From the NCBI RefSeq assembly GCF_004135365.1, contig NZ_CP035492.1, positions 992,001 through 1,056,000 of the forward strand: a DNA stretch of 64,000 nucleotides, in the 5' to 3' direction. Positions 26,767 through 36,159 of this stretch are shown here, in pieces. Every line of letters begins with the position of its first letter. The first letter of the stretch is position 1. The stretch comes from Paenibacillus protaetiae (GTDB lineage Bacteria; Bacillota; Bacilli; Paenibacillales; Paenibacillaceae). The translations under genes and the position numbers were made by a program. Below the pieces are notes generated by a model, which worked only from the letters and a program-made list of their open reading frames with translations, was not told the DNA's origin and ran no database searches.

Positions 26767-26964
26767 ATGAATTGCCCTTTTTGCGGCAAGTCCGGCTATT
26801 GCGGCAATTTGAATAGCCATCCGGACGTTCCTTGCTGGTGTTACAAGGCTGTTTTTCCTAAAGATGTGCTTGCCCTTATACCAAAAGAACTGCAGGGCAA
26901 AGCCTGCATTTGTCCCGATTGTCTTAGAACGCTCACATTATCTTTGCATCCCCCGCATGATTAA
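26767..26964 (+). CDS. Cys-rich CWC family small protein
   Basis: 65 residues with a CPFCGKSGYCG N-terminus, the diagnostic CWC triplet in VPCWCYKAVFPKDVLALIPKE and a closing ACICPDCL. Eight Cys in pairs suggest zinc binding. The family is widespread, and its function is unknown. ATG 26767 follows AAGGAGG at 26751-26757. Confidence 0.85.
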   Translation: MNCPFCGKSGYCGNLNSHPDVPCWCYKAVFPKDVLALIPKELQGKACICPDCLRTLTLSLHPPHD

Positions 26965-27021
26965 CCTCATAAATTATGATGCAAGGCGGCATGCAGTTTT
27001 GCAGATCATGTTCCCATCGGT

Positions 27022-27050
27022 TTGACAAGCGCTTGTAATCGTTTTATGAT
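27022..27050 (+). promoter_or_regulatory. consensus sigma-A promoter of the hydroxyacyl-CoA dehydrogenase/tetR operon
   Basis: TTGACA (27022-27027), a 17-bp spacer and TATGAT (27045-27050): near-perfect boxes. The operator at 27054-27084 covers the expected start site. Confidence 0.9.
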
Positions 27051-27053
27051 TGA

Positions 27054-27084
27054 TTTGAACAGTCGTTCAAAACGAACGTTCAAA
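27054..27084. promoter_or_regulatory. TetR-type operator over the transcription start
   Basis: TTTGAAC-AGTC-GTTCAAA (27054-27071) is a perfect 18-bp inverted repeat, followed by a second GTTCAAA (27078-27084) that overlaps an AACGTT centre. It lies directly behind the -10 box. The co-transcribed TetR protein is the obvious ligand (inference). Fatty-acid or acyl-CoA control, as for FadR-like TetR proteins, would fit the dehydrogenase. Confidence 0.8.
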
Positions 27085-27128
27085 TTATAAGCGGACAAGA
27101 AGAACAAGCCCGCAAAAGGAGAACAGCT

Positions 27129-28010
27129 ATGAACTACAAACACATTACAGTAGCAGGCAGCGGCGTTCTGGGCAGCCAAATCGCCTTTCAAACCGCATTC
27201 AAAGGATTTCAGGTTTCGATTTATGACATTAATGATACTGTATTAGAAACGGCCAAAGAGAGGCTTCAAGGATTAAAGAAACGTTATCAAGAGGACTTGG
27301 CTGCAACGCAAGAGGATGTAAACGAGGCTTATGGCCGGATTTCGTTCTACAGCGATCTGGCAGCGGCGACGGCCGATGCGGATCTCGTAATTGAAGCGAT
27401 TCCCGAAGTTGTTGACATTAAAGTGAAATTTTATAACGAGCTTGGTAAAACGGCACCGCAAAAAACGGTATTTGCAACGAACTCGTCAACGCTGCTTCCG
27501 AGCCAATTCGCAGAAGCGACCGGCCGGCCGGCTCAGTTTTTGGCACTTCATTTTGCCAACGAAATATGGAAAAACAATACTGCAGAAGTGATGAAGCATC
27601 CCGGCACGGACATGAATGTTTTTCAGGATGTCCTTCAATTCGCGGAAGCGATCGGCATGGTGGCCTTGCCGCTCCATAAGGAGCAGCCGGGGTATATTCT
27701 GAACTCGCTGCTGGTTCCGCTCCTTGAATCCGCGCAGCTATTGCTGTCGAGAGGCATATCCGACGTGGAAACAATCGACAAAACGTGGAAAATCGCTACG
27801 GGAGCCCCGCTTGGTCCGTTCGCGATTTTGGACGTTGTTGGCATAAACACCGCATATCATATTTCGCTCGCGAAAGCTAAAGCTACCGGCAATGCGGAAT
27901 TCCAAAAAATCGCCGACATGCTGAAAACGGACTACATTGATAAAGGCAAACTCGGCAAGGCGGCCGGTGAAGGCTTCTATTCTTATACAGACGGGGGCAA
28001 GTCCAATTAA
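27129..28010 (+). CDS. 3-hydroxyacyl-CoA dehydrogenase family protein
   Basis: 293-residue, single-function NAD-dependent dehydrogenase. The Rossmann motif TVAGSGVLGSQIAFQ and DI acidic cofactor end are at residues 8-35, FATNSSTLLPSQFA holds the catalytic Ser/Asn region, and ALHFANEIWK carries the catalytic His. The C-terminal helical domain is complete (GPLGPFAILDVVG, GKLGKAAGEGFYSY). The likely substrate is 3-hydroxybutyryl-CoA or a related hydroxyacid; the FAN sequence differs from the usual FNP, so the substrate is uncertain. TAATG overlap with the downstream tetR gene indicates coupling. Confidence 0.88.
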   Translation: MNYKHITVAGSGVLGSQIAFQTAFKGFQVSIYDINDTVLETAKERLQGLKKRYQEDLAATQEDVNEAYGRISFYSDLAAATADADLVIEAIPEVVDIKVKFYNELGKTAPQKTVFATNSSTLLPSQFAEATGRPAQFLALHFANEIWKNNTAEVMKHPGTDMNVFQDVLQFAEAIGMVALPLHKEQPGYILNSLLVPLLESAQLLLSRGISDVETIDKTWKIATGAPLGPFAILDVVGINTAYHISLAKAKATGNAEFQKIADMLKTDYIDKGKLGKAAGEGFYSYTDGGKSN

Positions 28011-28609
28011 TGGCTAAGCCCCAAACGCCTCCTGAACCGGATAAAAATAAAGAAGTAAAAGAGCAAATATTGCGCGCAGCCAAAACGTTATTTACAACAA
28101 GAGGATACGACGGGACCTCGGTAAGGCAGATTTGCGAGGAAGCAGATGTCTCCTTAGCGCTTGTCTCATATCATTTTGGCGGCAAAGAAAAGCTGTTTTA
28201 TGAGCTGTTTAATCCGATTCGCGAAATATTCCGGAACCAGCAGTTCGATCTCGCCGATCCGGAGAAGGCGCTCAAACAGTTTTGCATGGAATTTGTGCGG
28301 AACCGTTACAGCGAGAACGAGCTCATTAATATATTGCAGCAGGAGCTGTTGATGAACAGCCCGAGGCTGGATATGCTGACCGATGTTTTCCTGCCTTCCT
28401 GGGATCATTTGCGCCAAATACTGCAAGCCTGCAAACAGTGCGATATCATTGAATGCCCATCCGTGGATACAGCCGTACGATTTGTAATGGGGACGCTGAT
28501 GTATTCCATACAATTGCCGTTCTTGAATCAGAGCGGTCCGGCACAGACTCCGGAAGAGACAGCCCGGTTTGCAGCGGATTACGTGCTGAAAGGGCTAAGC
28601 CGGCGATAA
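28010..28609 (+). CDS. TetR family transcriptional regulator
   Basis: 199 residues. The HTH is in about residues 18-63 (ILRAAKTLFTTRGYDGTSVRQI...VSLALVSYHFGGKEKLFYELF), with a helical ligand domain after it of the CerR/YbiH-like sort. The ATG shares one base with the stop of the dehydrogenase (TAATG). It probably binds the inverted repeat at 27054-27084 and so controls its own operon. The inducer is unknown; an acyl-CoA is a reasonable guess from the partner gene. Confidence 0.9.
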   Translation: MAKPQTPPEPDKNKEVKEQILRAAKTLFTTRGYDGTSVRQICEEADVSLALVSYHFGGKEKLFYELFNPIREIFRNQQFDLADPEKALKQFCMEFVRNRYSENELINILQQELLMNSPRLDMLTDVFLPSWDHLRQILQACKQCDIIECPSVDTAVRFVMGTLMYSIQLPFLNQSGPAQTPEETARFAADYVLKGLSRR

Positions 28610-28648
28610 GCAAGATCCGCTTCATGCAGCTATAAATCTTTAAGCTAG

Positions 28649-28701
28649 AACTGCACCTCTTACGGCTACTGCTAACCGGCCGGAGGTGCAGTTTTTTTTT
28701 C
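28649..28701 (+). terminator. terminator of the dehydrogenase/tetR operon
   Basis: AACTGCACCTC (28649-28659) with GAGGTGCAGTT (28683-28693), ending in T9. Confidence 0.88.
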
Positions 28702-28762
28702 GCACAAGCATTCAGAAGCCAGTTTGTATGCCGGCTGTCGGAAATCGGGACGGCTGTGTAAA

Positions 28763-28776
28763 TGTTTTATAAAACA
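28763..28776. repeat. 14-bp palindrome upstream of the DHA2 exporter
   Basis: TGTTTTATAAAACA, fully self-complementary, 124 bp before the GTG start of the exporter. Possible operator for a regulator encoded elsewhere. Confidence 0.4.
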
Positions 28777-28899
28777 GGCTTATCTGCCTTTAAAAGGGGG
28801 GGATCCATATCTGATAATCATTTACAATAGTGGGCTTCTGTTCTAATATAAGGAGCGTGCAACAGATCAATATAAAGTGGAGAGGAGAGCAAACCAATC

Positions 28900-30381
28900 G
28901 TGAATGTTTCCAGTGAAGCAACCGCCGCTGTCGATTTGACCCAAATCAAGCGCGGGCCAATTGTCGCTGCACTCATTATTGGCGCATTCGTAGCTATTTT
29001 GAACGAAACGCTGCTTAACATCGCTTTTCCGGACCTGATGACAGAATTCAGCATCTCGCCGGCAACGATTCAATGGCTGTCTACCGCTTATATGCTTGTT
29101 ATCGGTATTCTTGTTCCGGTAACGGCGCTGCTCCAGCAGTGGTTTACGACAAGGCAGATGTTTTTATCTGCAATGATTTTGTTTCTGGCCGGCACAATTG
29201 TATGCGGAACCGCCCCGGCGTTCAGTCTGCTACTGATCGGCCGGATCATTCAAGCTCTCGGCACAGGTCTTATGCTCCCTGTTATGATGAACACAATCCT
29301 CGTTATTTTTCCTCCGGACAAACGGGGCGGAGCGATGGGGATGATCGGTCTCGTCATTATGTTCGCTCCGGCGATCGGCCCGACACTGGCCGGCTTAATC
29401 ATTGATCAGCTGGACTGGCGCTGGCTGTTTTATCTGGTCATCCCGCTGGCCGCATTCTCTATTGTATTCGCAGCAGCTTTTTTGAAAAACGTATCCGATC
29501 TGACTAGGCCAAAGGTTGATGTATGGTCCATCATTTTATCTACGATCGGTTTTGGCGGGGTCGTATACGGCTTCAGCAAAGCCGGGGAAGGCTCATGGTC
29601 AGATCCTGAAGTCGTATGGACTATCGTGATCGGCGGCGTCGGAATCCTATTGTTTGTCATCCGCCAGCTGCTGGTGAAAAATCCGATGCTTGAGCTGCGG
29701 ACGTTCCGGTTTCCGATGTTTACGCTCGTGACCATCTTGATGCTCGTGTTAATGATGACGTTGTTCTCGACGATGATTTTGCTGCCGCTGTTCCTCCAAA
29801 CCGCCTTGCTGATGACGGCGTTCAAGGCTGGCTTAACTTTAATGCCCGGCGGCATTATTAACGGGATTATGGCGCCGATATCCGGCAAGCTGTTCGACAA
29901 ATACGGGCCTCGCCTTCTGGTTGTGCCGGGTATTGTGCTGGTATTGCTTGCGGTGTGGCTGTTCACCGGCATTTCGGTAAGTACATCAGCGGGATACGTC
30001 ATTACGCTTCATATTATATTGCTGGTCGGCATTTCTCTCGTTATGATGCCAGCCCAAACGACCGGGCTCAATCAGCTGCCCCGCCACCTGTACCCTCATG
30101 GTACAGCGATTCTGAACACGCTGCAGCAGGTGTCAGGCGCAATCGGCACGGCATTGTTTATTAGCATTATGTCCTCCGGCACCAAAGATTTCTTGAAATC
30201 CAAACCTGACGGCAGTCCTGCTGAAGCATTGGTAGCCGGTTTGCATGATGCATTTTTTATTGCCTTCCTAGTTGGGATATTGGCGCTTATTCTGGGCTTT
30301 TTCATTAAAAAAGTACATCCCCCTAAAGAAGACCAGCAGAACGGAGCTGAAGCTTCCGCTCAGCAGGTCCAGCATGAATAA
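28900..30381 (+). CDS. DHA2-type multidrug exporter (EmrB/LmrB-like MFS)
   Basis: 493 residues and 14 predicted membrane segments, typical of the DHA2 drug:H+ antiporters such as B. subtilis LmrB. Segment 1 has the family signature FVAILNETLLNIAFPDL, and segment 5 carries motif C, GPTLAGLIID. The C-terminal tail is hydrophilic. The substrate is unknown, and lincomycin or puromycin are only analogies. GTG start with GAGAGGAGAG upstream. Monocistronic; a strong terminator follows. Confidence 0.9.
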   Translation: MNVSSEATAAVDLTQIKRGPIVAALIIGAFVAILNETLLNIAFPDLMTEFSISPATIQWLSTAYMLVIGILVPVTALLQQWFTTRQMFLSAMILFLAGTIVCGTAPAFSLLLIGRIIQALGTGLMLPVMMNTILVIFPPDKRGGAMGMIGLVIMFAPAIGPTLAGLIIDQLDWRWLFYLVIPLAAFSIVFAAAFLKNVSDLTRPKVDVWSIILSTIGFGGVVYGFSKAGEGSWSDPEVVWTIVIGGVGILLFVIRQLLVKNPMLELRTFRFPMFTLVTILMLVLMMTLFSTMILLPLFLQTALLMTAFKAGLTLMPGGIINGIMAPISGKLFDKYGPRLLVVPGIVLVLLAVWLFTGISVSTSAGYVITLHIILLVGISLVMMPAQTTGLNQLPRHLYPHGTAILNTLQQVSGAIGTALFISIMSSGTKDFLKSKPDGSPAEALVAGLHDAFFIAFLVGILALILGFFIKKVHPPKEDQQNGAEASAQQVQHE

Positions 30382-30406
30382 CATAGCATAAAACTAATGC
30401 CCGGCC

Positions 30407-30447
30407 GGCCGGCTGTCTCCTGTTCGCAGGAGGCAGCCGGCCTTTAT
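30407..30447 (+). terminator. terminator of the DHA2 exporter
   Basis: GGCCGGCTG-T-CTCCTG / CAGGAG-G-CAGCCGGCC (30407-30442) with a TTCG tetraloop, followed by TTTATTT. Confidence 0.92.
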
Positions 30448-30538
30448 TTACTGGACAGGCAGCGAATGGAAGCTTGGCAAATTGCAGCCAATATGCCAAG
30501 ATAAATAATATACAGGTGTTTGAAAGGAGAAAAACAGC

Positions 30539-31501
30539 ATGAAATGTGCCGTATTGGATGATTATCAGCAGGTTGCCGAAACCATGGCCGATTGGCAGCC
30601 GGTATCCGAACGTGTGGAGGTAAAAGTATTTCATAATCATTTTGAGAGCGAAGATGAGCTGGTGCAGGCCGTCCAAGATTGCGAGATTATAGCTATAATG
30701 CGGGAGAGAACGCCGTTCCGCCGGCAGCTGCTTGAACGGCTGCCACAGCTGAAGCTGCTGGTGACAACCGGCATGCGCAACGCTTCGGTTGATATGGATG
30801 CCGCTTCCGAGCAAGGCATCACCGTTTGCGGCACACGCGGCGGAGGCGAAGGGACAACGGAGCTGACATGGGCGCTAATATTAGGGCTTGCCCGCAAGCT
30901 GGTGCAGGAGAATGCATCGCTTCGCGCAGGAGGACCATGGCAAAGTACAGTTGGCGCCGATCTGTATGGCAAACGGCTTGGATTGCTTGGTCTTGGCAAC
31001 ATTGGAGGCAAAGTAGCCCGCATTGGACAAGCGTTCGGAATGGAGGTTACGGCCTGGAGCCCCAATCTGACGGAAGAAAGGGCGGCATCGGCAGGCGTTA
31101 AGCGGGCTTCCTCCAAGGAGGAAGTTCTGGAAACCGGCGATTTTGTCTCCATTCATCTCGTGCTTGGCGAACGCACAAGAGGGTTGATTGGCGCAGAAGA
31201 GCTTAAGCGGATGAAACCAACCGCTTATTTGATTAATACATCGCGCGGCCCGATCGTGGATCGGGAGGCGCTGCTAGAAGCGCTGCGCAGCGGCACGCTT
31301 GCAGGCGCCGGATTAGACGTATACGAGCAGGAGCCGCTGCCGTCCGATGATCCGTTCCGCACGCTGCCGAATGTGCTGGCAACGCCGCATATCGGTTATG
31401 TAACGGAGGCCTCATACCGTCAGTTTTATACCGGCATCGTCGAGGATATTCAAGCATACCTGGACGGATCGCCGATTCGCATTTTAAACGCAAAGCAGTA
31501 A
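30539..31501 (+). CDS. D-2-hydroxyacid dehydrogenase (phosphoglycerate dehydrogenase-like)
   Basis: 320 residues. NAD-binding LGLLGLGNIGGKVARIGQAF and catalytic Arg (INTSRGPIVD), Glu (YEQEPLPSDDP) and His (ATPHIGYVTE) are intact. There is no C-terminal ACT domain, so it is not a feedback-regulated SerA. The substrate is unknown. AAAGGAG lies before the ATG. Monocistronic; the long hairpin at 31555-31599 follows. Confidence 0.87.
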   Translation: MKCAVLDDYQQVAETMADWQPVSERVEVKVFHNHFESEDELVQAVQDCEIIAIMRERTPFRRQLLERLPQLKLLVTTGMRNASVDMDAASEQGITVCGTRGGGEGTTELTWALILGLARKLVQENASLRAGGPWQSTVGADLYGKRLGLLGLGNIGGKVARIGQAFGMEVTAWSPNLTEERAASAGVKRASSKEEVLETGDFVSIHLVLGERTRGLIGAEELKRMKPTAYLINTSRGPIVDREALLEALRSGTLAGAGLDVYEQEPLPSDDPFRTLPNVLATPHIGYVTEASYRQFYTGIVEDIQAYLDGSPIRILNAKQ

Positions 31502-31554
31502 GAAGGGTGTTATGCAGCCCGCGGCTGTAGCCGCAGCCTTATATAAAACATGGA

Positions 31555-31599
31555 GCAGCCTGAATGAAGCAAAGAGAACTTCTTTGCCATTCAGGCTGC
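31555..31599 (+). terminator. long hairpin after the hydroxyacid dehydrogenase gene
   Basis: GCAGCCTGAATG (31555-31566) pairs with CATTCAGGCTGC (31588-31599), with an inner GCAAAGA/TCTTTGC stem and an AA bulge. No T-run follows, so it may be a weak terminator or an mRNA 3' end stabiliser. Confidence 0.55.
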
Positions 31600-31771
31600 T
31601 GCCGTTATAGGCCGGGCTGCAAATCCGGCATGCAGAACACGTACTTATCGTTTATATCGAAATATTATATATCCAACATTATATTTTTCTATTATACATC
31701 CTGTTCCGCCTCCCCTATAGTGGTTATATCCAAGTAATCATATCGAATTATTGAACAGGGAGTGATCTCCA

Positions 31772-32317
31772 ATGGCAGACTTAAACGAATATTTGCAGCA
31801 CAAAAGAGAAGCGCTGATTGCCCGACGCAAACGGTCGGAGCAGCAGCCGGAAAAAGCGGTGTCGAAACTTAATGCGAAAGTAAAAGCGCTTGGCCGCAGC
31901 GGTGTCCGCGAAATTCGCATTCGCGACTACCGGGTAATCAGCGATAGTCCTCCGGATTTTGCCGGTTATGATCTCGGACCTTCCTCGCCGGAGCTTCAGC
32001 TTGGCGTGCTTGGCAGCTGTCTGACGCATATTGCGCTTATTCAAGCTGCGGAGCGTAAAGTGTCGCTTCGCTCACTGGAAGTCGAGGTGGAGGGTGAAAT
32101 GCATGCGTTGGCCGGAAGATCGGGGTATGAGCATATTCCCGTATATCCGCATAACATCCGTTACAAGCTGCTGATCGAGTCGGACGAATCCGAAGAAACG
32201 ATTCGTGCGCTGCATGAGGAAATCGAGCGGGTATGCCCGATTTTTAATCTGCTTCAAAATCCGCAGCAGATCGAAGGCCAGCTTGTCCTGCACCGCCCCG
32301 AGGCGCATCATGCCTGA
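31772..32317 (+). CDS. OsmC-like peroxiredoxin-type protein
   Basis: 181 residues with both OsmC redox cysteines, Cys83 (LGSCLTHIAL) and Cys155 (RVCPIFNLLQ), which reduce organic hydroperoxides in characterised family members. The N-terminal 40 residues are basic and extended. It is followed by an MFS gene (51 bp) and a flavin monooxygenase gene (17 bp) in the same direction. Such grouping is common in organosulfur operons, so a role in handling sulfur intermediates is inferred. ATG with GGGAGTGA upstream. Confidence 0.85.
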   Translation: MADLNEYLQHKREALIARRKRSEQQPEKAVSKLNAKVKALGRSGVREIRIRDYRVISDSPPDFAGYDLGPSSPELQLGVLGSCLTHIALIQAAERKVSLRSLEVEVEGEMHALAGRSGYEHIPVYPHNIRYKLLIESDESEETIRALHEEIERVCPIFNLLQNPQQIEGQLVLHRPEAHHA

Positions 32318-32368
32318 TTTGGCGGCTGCCAGTGCAGGGCAGCCGGTCAAAGAACGGAGGCGCTAGCC

Positions 32369-33613
32369 GTGGAGCACTGGAAGCGCAATTTGTACATTTT
32401 ATGGATCGGCTTGTTTCTGAATCATATGGCTTATACGCTTTCAGTGCCTTTCTTTCCGCTGTTCCTGCAAAATAATTTGGGCATTCACAGCGGCGTGGAA
32501 GCGTGGGCCGGCGTGTCCATTTCAATCAGTTTTCTGATCAGCGGCTTATGCGCGCCATTCTGGGGTTCGCTGGCTGATAAATACGGCAGCAAGCTGATGC
32601 TGTTCCGTTCCGGCGTCGGGCTTGCTTTGGCGCATCTGGCCAATTTTTTTGTCCAAGACCCGCTTACGTTTATTCTTGTGCGGGTGTTTCAAGGCTTGAT
32701 GGCGGGCTTTAGCCCCGCTTCCGTTGCGCTAGTCGGCACCAACACGCCTGAAAAGCATGTTGGCTATGCGCTTGGCGTTATTTCCACCTCGACTGCAGCT
32801 GGCGGCATATTAGGACCGCTGGCCGGAGGGGTGCTCAGCCATTGGATCGGGCTGCGCGGCTGCTTTATTGCTTCTTTTGCAATAACGCTTATCTCCGCTT
32901 TTATTATTTTGGCGGTCAAAGAAGTGCATAAGCGCAGCACCGGAAGACGTCCAAGTGTATGGCAGGATTTAAAGCAGGCGGGTTCTACGCCGGGTCTGCT
33001 GCGCATTTACGGCCTTATTTTGCTAGTATCCACTTCGGTGCTCATTTTGGAACCGCTGCTGACGATTTATGTCGTACAAATCGGCGGAAGCGCGGATAAC
33101 GCTACGCTTAGCTCGGGGATTGTTTTTTCTGCGGTAGGCGTTGCCACTGTTCTGATGGGGCCGCGCTGGGGGAAGATCGGCGGGCGGATCGGGTACGAGA
33201 AGACGCTGCTGGTCGGCTTGATCGGCGGAGGTATCGGCAACATACTCCAGCTTGCTGTTCATCAGCTCGCCGGCTTTGGCATTTTGCGCTTTGTATACGG
33301 GTTGTTTTTTGCTGCGGTCTATCCGGCGCTGAATGCTTTAATCATTCAATACGCGGATAAAGATTTCCGCGGGCGGGCGGTCAGCTTAAGTCAATCCTCC
33401 AATCAATTCGGCATCGTTGCCGGTCCGCTGCTGGGCGGATTTCTGGGCGGATGGATCGGCATTCCTTACGTGTTTTTACTGACGGGAATCGTGTTGCTCC
33501 TTGCCGCTTGGCGGGTATGGGCGGCTTACGTATCCCGGTCCCGCAAGCCGGAGGCGGCGGAAGGATCGGCGCTGGCCGGTACAAGCTCTGCCGGCAGTCA
33601 AGAACAAATTTAA
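32369..33613 (+). CDS. MFS transporter in the OsmC-monooxygenase operon
   Basis: DHA1-like MFS protein of 414 residues and 12 predicted segments; motif A is [10 protein letters not shown] in loop 2-3, and [16 protein letters not shown] follows in segment 5. The C-terminal tail is short, polar and rich in Ala and Ser. GTG start with CGGAGG upstream. Its position between OsmC and an NtaA/SnaA-type monooxygenase suggests export or import of the monooxygenase substrate or product. Confidence 0.87.
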   Translation: MEHWKRNLYILWIGLFLNHMAYTLSVPFFPLFLQNNLGIHSGVEAWAGVSISISFLISGLCAPFWGSLADKYGSKLMLFRSGVGLALAHLANFFVQDPLTFILVRVFQGLMAGFSPASVALVGTNTPEKHVGYALGVISTSTAAGGILGPLAGGVLSHWIGLRGCFIASFAITLISAFIILAVKEVHKRSTGRRPSVWQDLKQAGSTPGLLRIYGLILLVSTSVLILEPLLTIYVVQIGGSADNATLSSGIVFSAVGVATVLMGPRWGKIGGRIGYEKTLLVGLIGGGIGNILQLAVHQLAGFGILRFVYGLFFAAVYPALNALIIQYADKDFRGRAVSLSQSSNQFGIVAGPLLGGFLGGWIGIPYVFLLTGIVLLLAAWRVWAAYVSRSRKPEAAEGSALAGTSSAGSQEQI

Positions 33614-33630
33614 AGAGGAGGTACGTGTTT

Positions 33631-34956
33631 ATGGCCAAACGCCAACTGAAGCTTGGCGCCAATTTGAACGGCGTCGGCAACAGCATTTCATTTTGGAGGC
33701 ATCCTTCGGTACCGATCAATGCCAGTGTCAGCCTCGATTTTTACAAGGAACAGGCGAAAATTGCAGAGAAGGGGAAGTTTGATCTTCTCTTTATTGCGGA
33801 CGGTTTGTATATTAACGAGAAGTCGAACCCGCATTTTTTGAACCGGTTTGAGCCGCTCACCCTTCTGTCCGCGCTTGCTTCGGTTACAAGCCATATCGGG
33901 CTTGTCGGCACTTTGTCGACCTCGTACAGTGAACCTTTTACGGTGGCGCGCCAATTTGCTTCCATTGATCAGCTGAGCGGCGGGCGGGCAGGATGGAACG
34001 TCGTCACTTCGCCGCTCGAAGGCTCCGCGCTTAATTTCGGGAAAGGCGAACATCCGGACCACGCGCTGCGATATGAAATTGCCGAAGAGCATCTGTCCGT
34101 TGTGAAGGGACTGTGGGATTCTTGGGAGGATGACGCTTTTGTAGGCGATAAAGCCGGCGGCGTCTTCTTTGATCCGTCGAAGATGCATCCGTTAAATCAT
34201 AAAGGAGCTTTTTTTGCCGTACAGGGGCCGCTGAATGTTGCCCGCTCCAGACAGGGATACCCGGTTGTATTTCAGGCCGGCTCCTCCGAACCCGGCAAGC
34301 AACTCGCAGCGAAGTCCGCGGATGCCGTCTACACGGCTCCCGAGACAATAGAAGAAGCGAAGGCGTTCTATCAGGATGTGAAAGTGCGGGCGGCAGCTTA
34401 TGGGCGGAACCCTGATCATATCGTCATTATGCCGAGCCTTGGACCGATTGTAGGCAGGACGCAGGAAGAGGCGGAGCGAAAATATGAGGAGATTGCGGAA
34501 CTCGTAGCGATTGACCAGGCGCTGCTTTATTTGGGGCGTTATTTCGAACATTATGACTTCTCGCAATTCCCGCTGGATGAACCGTTCCCTGATCTGGGCG
34601 ATTTAGGCCAAAATTCGTTCCGGAGCACAACGGATAAAATCAAGCGGGAAGCGAAGGAACAAGGCTTGACCTTACGGCAAGTTGCGCTTCGCGCCTCGAC
34701 GCCGCGAACGGGCTTTATCGGAACGCCGGAAGCTGTAGCCGATCAAATCCAGCAATGGTTTGAAGAAGGCGCCGCAGACGGCTTTAATGTCAGAACAGTT
34801 GTGCCAAACGGCCTTGCCGATTTTGTTGAACTGGTCGTTCCTATTTTGCAGGAGCGCGGGATATTCCGCAAAGACTATGAAGGCGGCACATTAAGAAGCC
34901 ACCTGGGGCTTCCTGTCCCTCAAAACCGTTACGCGAAAACAGCGGAACAAGTGTAA
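33631..34956 (+). CDS. FMN-dependent monooxygenase (NtaA/SnaA/DszA/SoxA family)
   Basis: Bacterial-luciferase-like, reduced-FMN-using monooxygenase of 441 residues. Typical features: [20 protein letters not shown] at the start, [53 protein letters not shown], and [21 protein letters not shown]. Relatives cleave nitrilotriacetate, dibenzothiophene sulfone and other sulfur compounds. It needs a separate flavin reductase, which is not seen here. ATG 33631 has AGAGGAGGT 8 nt upstream. Last gene of the OsmC-MFS-monooxygenase operon. Confidence 0.92.
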   Translation: MAKRQLKLGANLNGVGNSISFWRHPSVPINASVSLDFYKEQAKIAEKGKFDLLFIADGLYINEKSNPHFLNRFEPLTLLSALASVTSHIGLVGTLSTSYSEPFTVARQFASIDQLSGGRAGWNVVTSPLEGSALNFGKGEHPDHALRYEIAEEHLSVVKGLWDSWEDDAFVGDKAGGVFFDPSKMHPLNHKGAFFAVQGPLNVARSRQGYPVVFQAGSSEPGKQLAAKSADAVYTAPETIEEAKAFYQDVKVRAAAYGRNPDHIVIMPSLGPIVGRTQEEAERKYEEIAELVAIDQALLYLGRYFEHYDFSQFPLDEPFPDLGDLGQNSFRSTTDKIKREAKEQGLTLRQVALRASTPRTGFIGTPEAVADQIQQWFEEGAADGFNVRTVVPNGLADFVELVVPILQERGIFRKDYEGGTLRSHLGLPVPQNRYAKTAEQV

Positions 34957-34974
34957 GCTGCTGCATACTTAACC

Positions 34975-35015
34975 ACCGCCCCTGGCTTTACGAAGCCGAT
35001 AAGGGGCGGTTTTTG
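34975..35015 (+). terminator. terminator of the OsmC-MFS-monooxygenase operon
   Basis: ACCGCCCCT (34975-34983) and AGGGGCGGT (35002-35010) with an inner GGCTT/AAGCC stem, then T5. Confidence 0.92.
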
Positions 35016-35101
35016 TGTGGAACGGATACGGAAGGAGATTGAACGTGCGCGGCTAATACATATAAGATGACGTATACCATTACACAAAAAGGGATGAGTT
35101 T

Positions 35102-36061
35102 ATGCCGTTAATCGACAAACCGTTATCCGAGCTGTATCTTTATGAAGGACGCAATCCGAAGCCGTCGGATCATGCAGCATACTGGGAGCGTGCCCTTGCA
35201 GAAATGAAAGCGGTTGATCCGCAGGTAGAGCTGGTGCCAAGCGAATTCCAGGTGCCTTTTGCCGATTGCTTTGATCTCTATTTCACAGGTGTTCGGGGCG
35301 CGCGGATATATGCCAAATATATTCGCCCGAAAAATGTGCCCGGACCACATCCGGCCGTCGTGCAATTTCACGGCTATTCGGGCAGTTCCGGCGACTGGCA
35401 GGACAAGCTTGGTTATGCTGCGCTTGGTTTTTCGCTGTTTTCGATGGACTGCCGCGGACAAGGCGGCAGATCGGAGGACACGGGCGGCGTAAAAGGGACG
35501 ACGTTAAACGGCCACTTTATACGCGGATTGAATGACGATCCGGACAATCTGCTGTTCCGTCATATCTTTTTGGATGCGGCGCAGCTGGCCGGTATTGCGA
35601 TGAGCATGCCGGAAGTCGATCCGACGCGCGTAGGCGCGTTTGGCGGTTCGCAGGGCGGGGCGCTTACAATCGCCTGCGCCGCGCTGGAGCCGCGCATTAA
35701 ACGACTGGCGCCGGTGTTCCCGTTCCTGAGCGACTATTTGCGCGTATGGGAGATGGATTTAGCGAAAGATGCCTATTCCGAGCTGAAGACGTTTTTCCGC
35801 CACTTTGATCCGCAGCATAAACGCGAGAATGATATTTTTACAAAGCTGGGCTATATTGATATTCAGCATCTGGCGGACCGCATTCAAGGGGAAGTGCTGA
35901 TGGCTGTCGGGTTAAGCGATACCGTCTGCCCGCCGTCTACGCAGTTTGCCGCTTACAATAAAATTCAAGCGCCAAAGCAGGTTGAAATATTCCCGGATTT
36001 CGGCCACGAGCATCTGCCGGGCTTTCATGATAAAACGATGCAGTTTTTCATAAAGCTGTAG
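35102..36061 (+). CDS. CE7 acetyl-xylan esterase/cephalosporin-C deacetylase
   Basis: Cytoplasmic alpha/beta-hydrolase of 319 residues, the normal CE7 length. Catalytic Ser183 (GGSQGG), Asp273 (GLSDTVCPP) and His302 (FGHEH) are present, with oxyanion features in HGYSGSSGDW and the CRGQGG signature. It removes acetyl groups from small acetylated xylo-oligosaccharides or other compounds. Monocistronic; the ATG follows AAAAAGGGATG. Confidence 0.94.
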   Translation: MPLIDKPLSELYLYEGRNPKPSDHAAYWERALAEMKAVDPQVELVPSEFQVPFADCFDLYFTGVRGARIYAKYIRPKNVPGPHPAVVQFHGYSGSSGDWQDKLGYAALGFSLFSMDCRGQGGRSEDTGGVKGTTLNGHFIRGLNDDPDNLLFRHIFLDAAQLAGIAMSMPEVDPTRVGAFGGSQGGALTIACAALEPRIKRLAPVFPFLSDYLRVWEMDLAKDAYSELKTFFRHFDPQHKRENDIFTKLGYIDIQHLADRIQGEVLMAVGLSDTVCPPSTQFAAYNKIQAPKQVEIFPDFGHEHLPGFHDKTMQFFIKL

Positions 36062-36121
36062 CAACGATTCAACCGGCACAAAAGTCAGGCGGAAAGTTAT
36101 CGTTTTTTCGAAAAATTTATA

Positions 36122-36151
36122 TTTACCTGAAGGCTGTTTTTTTGTTATTAT
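36122..36151 (+). promoter_or_regulatory. candidate promoter of the T-box leader
   Basis: TTTACC (36122-36127), 18 bp and TATTAT (36146-36151). The start would lie close to 36158, just before stem I. Confidence 0.5.
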
Positions 36152-36159
36152 AGTCGCAA

